NCBI GenBank assembly: GCA_032158295.1
Contig: JASTWB010000026.1
Location: 1 to 64,000, forward strand
Origin: Pycnopodia helianthoides
Lineage: Eukaryota > Echinodermata > Asteroidea > Forcipulatida > Asteriidae
Reading direction: 5' to 3'
DNA length: 64,000 nucleotides
This document shows positions 11,081-64,000 of this stretch, piece by piece. The position numbers and the translations under genes were made by a program. The notes beneath the pieces were generated by a model. The model had not been told where the DNA came from and did no database searches. It saw only the letters and a list, made by a program, of their open reading frames with translations. The stretch's first letter is position 1. The number at the start of each line of letters is the position of its first letter.

Positions 11081-13302
11081 ATATGCATCATACATAAGTG
11101 GCCGCTAGAGGGCGTCTTGCAATCATTGAGGATTTGTCTTGGGATACATAATTTCATGGACAATCCACCCTAATCAATGCATGGGGACAGAACCTCAGGC
11201 TGAAAAGAATATCCTGCCCGAACAGCCAGTGATGGCAACCACAAAGATCCATTACCGTAAAAACAGCAAACTCAAGAACTACTGGTAATAATTAGATCAG
11301 ACAAAACAGATCCAAGACCCTTTAAACTTCAATGTCGGGAGCACCTGATAAGGAAACTCGGATTTTGTTAGCTTGATCTGAATCATTTTTAGACTTTGGT
11401 TGCCACCCCACCCATTAAATGCTTGTTTGTTAAAAAAACAAAACTGCGTACGCGTTATATATCAACAGTATTTTTATATTTTTTTTAAATGCTTTACTTC
11501 ACATCCTAGATCTGAAAAAAATAAAGATATGTTTCAGAGAGGTTGCATCCCCATCCAAATAGTCAACACTGCTTTGTTTAGAAACATTGGTTTCAGCCAC
11601 CAACAAAACGAAATTAAGAAACAGTGCATTATCTTACTATGATACAAGTTAAGTCCTAGACCTCATTGAGTTTTGATGACAACTCTCTTAAGTCAAATAA
11701 GGTTGCCCCTGTCATCTATTATTATACATCAACTGTTAGTTCATGGTTCAGAACCAAAACTACCTTATTTTGTGGTACACATTAATTAGCAACACAATTT
11801 TGAAAAAACAAATCAACACAACTAACAAAACTAAACTAAGACGTATTCTATTTAGAGTATATTTGGTTTAATAACGTTGCCTCCCGTGATCTATTATTAC
11901 ACATAAACATCTACCAGAAACATGTAACTCACAGGATAAAACACACTAGACACACCGAAACCCGTACAATCACTGTGCTTTCTAGCTATTAATATTATTA
12001 GTTCCCCATTGAGGATAACGCGTGGTCCGTGTTTTAAACAAAGTATTTAATAACGAAACGTTAACTTAAATTTGAAACAAAACGTTGCTATCATAACACT
12101 ACTTCCTTCAAGACCGTAGAGTCCTAAAACAATCAATGATATGAACATTATACTTTGTTTGTTCACAATTTCTCCAGTGTTACTATAACATGTGGTTTTT
12201 TTACTACTTTGAAAATTGTTAAACCATGAAAAAACAAAAACAATCGCCTTTGATAAAATTACAAGTTATAATAACATAAACTCAAAGTTCGTGTTTTTTC
12301 AAGTTCTCTTCAAGGAAACTCGGGCGAAAAAATGCGTTTCCGTGCATGTTTTAAGGTAATTCGGAAGACTATTGCAGTGTTCTGTTCTTTGTTCACATTC
12401 AAGGCGAGCAAACTTGAATTATTATACTGAAATCGTTTCAGAATATGGTGGAATTTTGCATAGGGGATAACAAGGAGCATTCTGTTGCCTCCACTGCGGT
12501 ATAATAACGGAGTTTCCTGAGTCCTGAGAGGCTTTACCAATTCAGAAATAATGAAAATATACAACACTAATCTAGATCTCTCCCTACAGAGAGACACCAT
12601 CTTCCAAATGTATCTCAGATTCAAATTTGTTTGGTGCACATTTTTCCAAACCATACTATATCGAACAAATCCTTTCTAAGTACAGATTACACTATCAATA
12701 GCTACAGTGTTTATCACCAGCTATGGTCATTCATTTTTACTCACCAATTATGATCCCACCTTTAAGGAAGGCCAGTTTAAAATGCTTTGTTGGTACTGGA
12801 GACAGCATACCGGTATCAATTGAAACTGAATTCCTCATTTAGGGAAACTGAAAAAGTCTAAGCTATATTCATTGAACTAATCAATGTACATTAATACTTG
12901 CCGTGAATGGTTTCCATGGTATGGGCAAAAGTAAAGAGACAATATCTGTCCAGGCTATAATTGGTTGACAATGCTTCAGACAGCGGCGTGAAGGGTGACA
13001 TCATTCAGGTTGTTGCAGCTTATTCCTACCAGTGTCTGGCCATTCAAGCTCACAATGATTTAATTAATTTGTTAACGTAAACAGCACTTGTCAATTGAGA
13101 ACAAATAAATTTATTTGTATTCACGACTAAACGTGGCATGATTCCAATTTCATCTGATACAGGATTAAGAACGAGTAATGGTGAGGGAAATATTAATCTC
13201 AAAGCTCACTTTCTGTAACTTTTAACTTGTACTCATTAAAACTCCGGAGCCAAAATTGATTAAGATTCTGGGTCCCGTTTGGCCGGACCCTGTTAAATAT
13301 AC

Positions 13303-13504
<202 letters not shown>

Positions 13505-16500
13505 TTATTTGCCGTAAAGGGTCTGAGTTTACAAGTAGGAACAGTCCTTATGTTAAAAAATAACATTAATTTAAAATACGAAAATAAACGTAGAGTAGTT
13601 TTTGTAGTAATTTGTAACTTCTGTTTTAATTGTTTTGATTTATTATATATTATACTTGGAACCCTCTCTTACTGACTGGTTCTATATTTCAGTCTTCCTC
13701 ATTGTGTACCCCGTGTTTGTATAAATTATAATTATTGTGTATCCACACTAGGGAAAAGCATACATCCTCAACTTCCGTTTGTATTGAGCTTTATTTAAAT
13801 GGTGGAACAAAACGAATTTTTGACTGGGTAAATTATCCTTAAAAATAATAAAAAAATAAAAACATTTGTCCGGGCTCCTCCACCATTCTGGTTAATCGGT
13901 GCTCGCTATCTCACAAAGATAACACATATTAATGTTTTAAATGCTCTCTTTGTCATTAGGCTTAAAGCAGTTATTTTTGCTATTTCTGCTCACAACAGTT
14001 ATTATGGGCACGTTATTAAATTACTGAGTTTATTTAATTTGATATAGCTTTACACTATCCTTAACTCACAAAAGTTGTATTTCATCTGACTTTGTAACTT
14101 TAAGTTAATTTGTGGCCTACCAACTAAACAATCGACAGAAACGGGATTTGAATGTTAACTTTTTCGTCTTGACCTTTCCCCTAATACAACCCGAATTTTT
14201 TAGCGCAATGGTTCATTGCGTCATCCTCTTCATTAGTTGTACGGAAATTGAGAAAACTGTACGAACAAGTTATATGAAACCAATCATTGTTACCAGCCAG
14301 TAGCTTCTCCTGTCTGTCTTAGACACTTTGTAAATTTACCAAGACTTTATTGTGGAAGCATTGTCACTATAATTTAGATTCTAGTTGATTATTTAAATTA
14401 ATGTTTTAAAGTTGATTTACAATCTAGAGGGATAAACTAAATGTAGGCCTACTTGTACATTAAAAAAGATAACAATTCGAGAGAAAAAAAAAAAAAAAAA
14501 AAAAAAAAAAAGGACTCACAAAAACGTAATAAACAAACTAACTAACGAAAATGTTACATAATCACAACTGGATACAACACAATTTAGAGAAGTTATTGAT
14601 TAAATATCATTATATAGCATAATAGTTTCAGATAAGCATTTAAAATGTCTGTGTACGCAGTAACCGTTTTTTGGTATTTTACGGATTCATTCAGACCGAT
14701 GTTCAATTTAACTTAGCAATTAATTATATGTTTGGAATATTCATAAACTCGGTATATCCAAATATAAGTTTATCTATTAAAAATATATATGGAAAAATTC
14801 AACTGTGTATGACATCGACATTAAACCATAAGACGGTAAAAATTATTACCAATTATATCAAAGAAAGTATTGTCTATACTTCGAATTTTCTGAGTAAACG
14901 GTAGATTGGCGTTTGTAGTTTTTTTAACTAAACAGCGCGGTAAAAGTAGCATTCTGACCTCACCTTTCCAAAATGCTGTTTTTCCGTAATATCGGGTATC
15001 ATTTGTCGTTATTGAAAAAAATCTAAAAAATATTGGATCCACCAAAACAACCAGTTAGTTGTCGTCAAACTCCGGTTGTATGTTCACATACAAATACTTT
15101 TCTGAACTCGGTAACAGACTCATGTAGATCTGTAAATGAAGAAACAACACTTGAAAGCCTCCTTATAGAAATGAAGGATACGAAACAAAGTCAATGCCAA
15201 CAGATGGATGGACGCAGCATTGAATTCTGTCGAACTGTTTAGACCTCGTCACTGGGCACGGTCGCTGGTCTACTGGTTTAGATACCTTATCTATTTGTTG
15301 TTACAATCAGTATTTTGTTTCCATATTTTGTGTCTTCATAATCACAAACCTTGGGCAGTTAATTGTAATGGGGTTTGTAATGGTGTATCAATATTTTGTG
15401 ATGAGGGATTTATTATTAGGTGTTCGTGCAATATGAGCACGAACACCTCTTGTTATTGTTCTGTTTTTTCTTTTTCTTCTCCTTCTTCCACGCAACTCTT
15501 CTCTGGATAATAACTCAATATTGAAACTGAATTGAACCTTGAAACTCATCAGACAATTGAACCTCAATAAGAGGACGGCACAGTTGTCATTACGTCATGA
15601 TGACGTCATCAGGTGTTGAATTACAGGGTTTTTAAAATTGAAAATGACCTTTTGCTTTTTGCTGTATCTCAGCGAATATAAAAGCTATGATGTTCAAAGT
15701 TTTTGCATCTGATAGACCAAGGTTGGGGCAACATTTGAAAAGTTAACGCCAAAATCGTACGACCTAAGCTTCCGGGTCGTTACCCTGGGTCGAAGTTCAC
15801 CTTCGTTTTTTTTCGTCAAAAAACAACTTTCGAGCTTATCTACGGAATAACTCAAGATTGAGATTGAATTGAATGTTGAAACTCAACAGATAGTTGAACC
15901 TCAATATCAAGACAACACATACTTAATTATGTCATGATGACGTCATCGGGCATTGAATTACGTTAGATCAAAGTTTAATATTTGTAAAAATCATAACTCA
16001 AAAACTATGATTCGGATTTTGACAATCTACACATCATCGGATAGATCGTTAAAAGTTGGACAAATGCTTCACAGAACCCGTACAATATTTTAACTTACTT
16101 CTGATTATAACGCGAGTTGAAAATTTTAGATTATCTTATTTTATTCAAATCTTTAAAACTCTTGATCACTTCAGCATAATTTTTGTATCAGATTGGAGAA
16201 CAGCAACCCCTCTTAAACTTTTGCACAGAGATAACAACATTTTGATTTTTACATCTGGTCGAAAAACGCGCACGTTTAAGCTAACCCGCATTGACGACGC
16301 GTGATGGTGAAAGAACACACGTAAACATAGGCTGTACCTGTACAGCCACACATACATCTCACGTAACAGTTGACCGTCAATAAGACAGTCAATTAGGGTC
16401 AACCTCCTCTACACGTGCACTGACACGTGCAGTTTCATTGACGTTCTATGTTAAATGCATGTGTGATTATTTTGCACATAAATGTATTGTGCTGTGGGGA

Positions 16501-16569
16501 CCATGCTGGAATACATTCCGCATCCGTCGGTGTTAGAGCTCATATTGCACCCCAGCGGATCATCCATCT

Positions 16570-17350
16570 AATTATTTGAAAAATTCTTAACTCCTGAACC
16601 ACACGTTGGATTTTAACAATTCAAACATCATCTGAAAGGTCTTGTTAGACTTATCACGTGCTACACAATATGCGACCCTGTTTGACCTTGACTTCCAGTT
16701 AAAGTCGGAAATTGATATTTAATGTTTCATTAATTACAAATCCTGAACCACATGTTTTATTTTTATCATCTATAAGTCATAAGAAAGGACTCAGAAGACT
16801 CCATCAACGCTACCAAGTGTGACCTCATTTGACATTGCCTTCCGGTTCAAAACGGAAGTTGAAACTTTATATTTGAAAAAATCAAAAGTTCTGAACCACA
16901 TATTAGATGTTTACAATCCATCCATCATCTAAAAGGTCTTCATAAACTAATCACGCGCTACACAAAATGTGACCCTTTTTAACCTCGACTTCCGGTCTAA
17001 ATCGGAAATTGATGTTTAAATTTTGAAAAATTCATAACTACTGAAACAGGCATTGGATTTTTTCAATCCATATATCATCTGAAAGGTCATAAAGAAATTG
17101 ACACGCACTATTCAAAATGTGACCGGTTTGACCTTGACTTCCGGTAAAAACCGCAAGTTGAAATGTCATGTTATAAAAATTCATAACTTCTGAACCACGT
17201 ATTGGATTTTTACAATCGAAACATCGTTGGGATGATATGTAACAACTTAAGAAACGATACACAAAGTATGATCTCATATGACTTTGACTTCTGGTTCAAA
17301 CCGGCAGTTGAAGTTTTATATTGAATGAATATAACTCCTGAACCAGAAAT
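16570..17350. repeat. Diverged tandem repeat, ~150 bp unit, five to six copies
   Basis: Units start AACTCCTGAACCACA-like (about 16590, 16737, 16892, 17038, 17192, 17332), then TTGGATTTTTACAATC, CATCATCTGAAAGGTC, a GTGACC...TTTGACCTTGACTTCCGG segment and CGGAAGTTGAAATTT. Two more distant relatives lie near 15.66 and 15.99 kb. Each unit carries an inverted CTTCCGG/CGGAAG pair. Confidence 0.8.
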
Positions 17351-17594
17351 TGGATTGATAAGGTAAAATTTTGTCACCAATTCAATCAATCACAACTTTA
17401 ATGAAATTACTCACGAACACCTTGTTTTTGTAATTGACAAAAACTGAATTTCTAGTTCAACTTCAGTTTGTATACATACGTATAATAAATGTGTTAGTTT
17501 CTCAGCTTACTTAGATATACAATGTTAGTCTTCACATCAATATGGCTTATATCTAATGAATTTTCATAACATTCAACTCTACATCTAGTCTTAC

Positions 17595-63152
<45,558 letters not shown>

Positions 63153-63155
<3 letters not shown>

Positions 63156-63876
63156 CCTGTCAATGTTCACCAGAAACCCATGCAGCTGCTTCAGGACATC
63201 ATCACATCAATGTCACCATTGGATGGCTGAGTACTTGATGCATGTAGTGGACAGGTAAAAAGTTGCATACATTGCCATCACTTTGAAACATAAAAACACA
63301 CTTTACACTATCAAACCCATGTCTAAAAATTATCCTACAAGTGAGTTGCAATGGCAAGAGGTTCATAACAAGAAAATATTGTTTGCATTTGTGCATTGTT
63401 TTTTTGTTTAACCTCCAAACTATTTCCTTTTCCTTAATTTGTGGTGCTCCCGTTATTGAATAAGCAAAGAGAAAAGTTAAAACAAAAAGGCATACCACTA
63501 CCAGTAATAATCAATCAAATAATGCACAAGTTTCTCTTTGTACTATGTTATCATATGGAGGTTTATAAAGGGACAATAGTTATGAAATTTTACACCTGGA
63601 TTATTTGTTCGTTTGTTTACATCTATTTTAGCGCCAATATTTTTAAGGCTCTTTCAATCAATGTCATGCTCCCCTTCCCATAAAAGACCAAGCTAATTTA
63701 TAATTAAAGTGACTGTCAAACCTTACAACTCAGCACATTTCAACTTTATTTCAGGAACGTGTGTTACTGCATGCCTCCTCGAGGGACGTAACTGCATAGC
63801 TGTTGGAATGGATGAAATCCAGACAGCATTCATCACCAGACGTCTCACTTCACTCATCTTTCCTACAGAAGAATAA
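63153..63876 (+). pseudogene. N6/N4-type DNA methyltransferase fragment, two exons, broken
   Basis: Exon 1 (to 63254) reads EPVNVHQKPMQLLQDIITSM and SPLDG, then TGA where Trp is expected, then VLDACSG. Exon 2 (63755-63876, acceptor TTCAG) reads TCVTACLLEGRNCIAVGMDE and IQTAFITRRLTSLIFPTEE to a TAA. Together this is the C-terminal part of a beta-class amino-methyltransferase: H-x-x-QKP (motif X), VLD-x-x-SGTGT (motif I, SAM binding) and GRNCIAV-x-x-D. Joining at the GTAAAA donor leaves exon 2 one base out of frame, consistent with a lost A in SGT. One nonsense codon and one frameshift mean it is dead. Class origin (transposon, virus or bacterium) unknown. Confidence 0.65.
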
Positions 63877-64000
63877 GAACAAATTTTAAGCTTGCTTCTT
63901 AATTGTTTATGTTATAGTTCGATAGTGATGTCAAACAACAAACAAACAAAACGATCAGATCCTAGCCTAGGCCTATAAAACATTTAAGCAAACAACTCAA

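Noticed and set aside
12310..12654. 114-aa open frame on the minus strand as the missing RTK C-terminal exon
   Set aside because: No kinase-tail features, no matching phase or acceptor that I could defend, and composition like the flanking non-coding DNA.

Overview
The window looks like genomic DNA of a marine deuterostome, most likely an echinoderm. The reasons are an intron-rich gene with short phase-1 fibronectin type III (FN3) exons, tRNA-derived SINEs, a LINE carrying an N-terminal 2A motif (known from sea urchin non-LTR elements), a Penelope-like element, and MITE families of a kind I recall from echinoderm assemblies. The lineage is an inference. No bacterial-style gene organisation, CRISPR array or rRNA is present.

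One host gene dominates. A Tie-like receptor tyrosine kinase is encoded on the minus strand from about 63.1 kb (5' side, open at the window edge) to 17.6 kb (end of the kinase domain; the last coding exon was not found). Read in transcript order it has: half an FN3 domain (63.1 kb); an extra C-D pair of FN3 domains (62.5 and 62.0 kb); block 1 (domains C-D-E-F-G-H, 60.2 to 43.8 kb); a dead FN3 exon (42.9 kb); block 2 (again C-D-E-F-G-H, 41.3 to 27.5 kb); a transmembrane exon (24.0 kb); a juxtamembrane plus glycine-loop exon (23.3 kb); and seven kinase exons (20.5 to 17.6 kb). The two blocks share exon lengths, phases, protein sequence and intron sequence, so the ectodomain grew by a block duplication of about 18 to 19 kb. 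The copy shown has a one-base frameshift just before the ATP-binding lysine and a nonsense codon in the dead FN3 exon.

The rest is mostly mobile DNA. 0-10.2 kb: a TIR element, a MITE, then a tandem array of four ~1.9-2.05 kb units, each holding a deleted Tc1-type transposase gene, with a ~200 bp MITE at most junctions. 10.2-17.6 kb: no recognisable gene, with an 8-bp-TSD hAT miniature element, a TA microsatellite and a ~150 bp tandem repeat. 20.6-22.7 kb: a solo LTR and small rearranged duplications that include part of a kinase exon. 24.2-27.1 kb: a 3'-truncated LINE with 2A, PHD and endonuclease parts. 33.0-36.2 kb: a Penelope-like element with two ORFs, a hammerhead ribozyme and, unexpectedly, a histone-mRNA-type 3' stem-loop plus purine-rich element right after its first ORF. 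45.1-49.5 kb: a hAT element with GAGACC repeats and a second element nested inside. 52.0-52.8 and 60.5-61.7 kb: a long-TIR element carrying the first exon of a RecQ-type helicase. 63.15-63.88 kb: a broken plus-strand fragment of an N6/N4-type DNA methyltransferase gene.

Exon boundaries were set by hand from GT/AG sites, reading phase and comparison of the two blocks. No database search was run.
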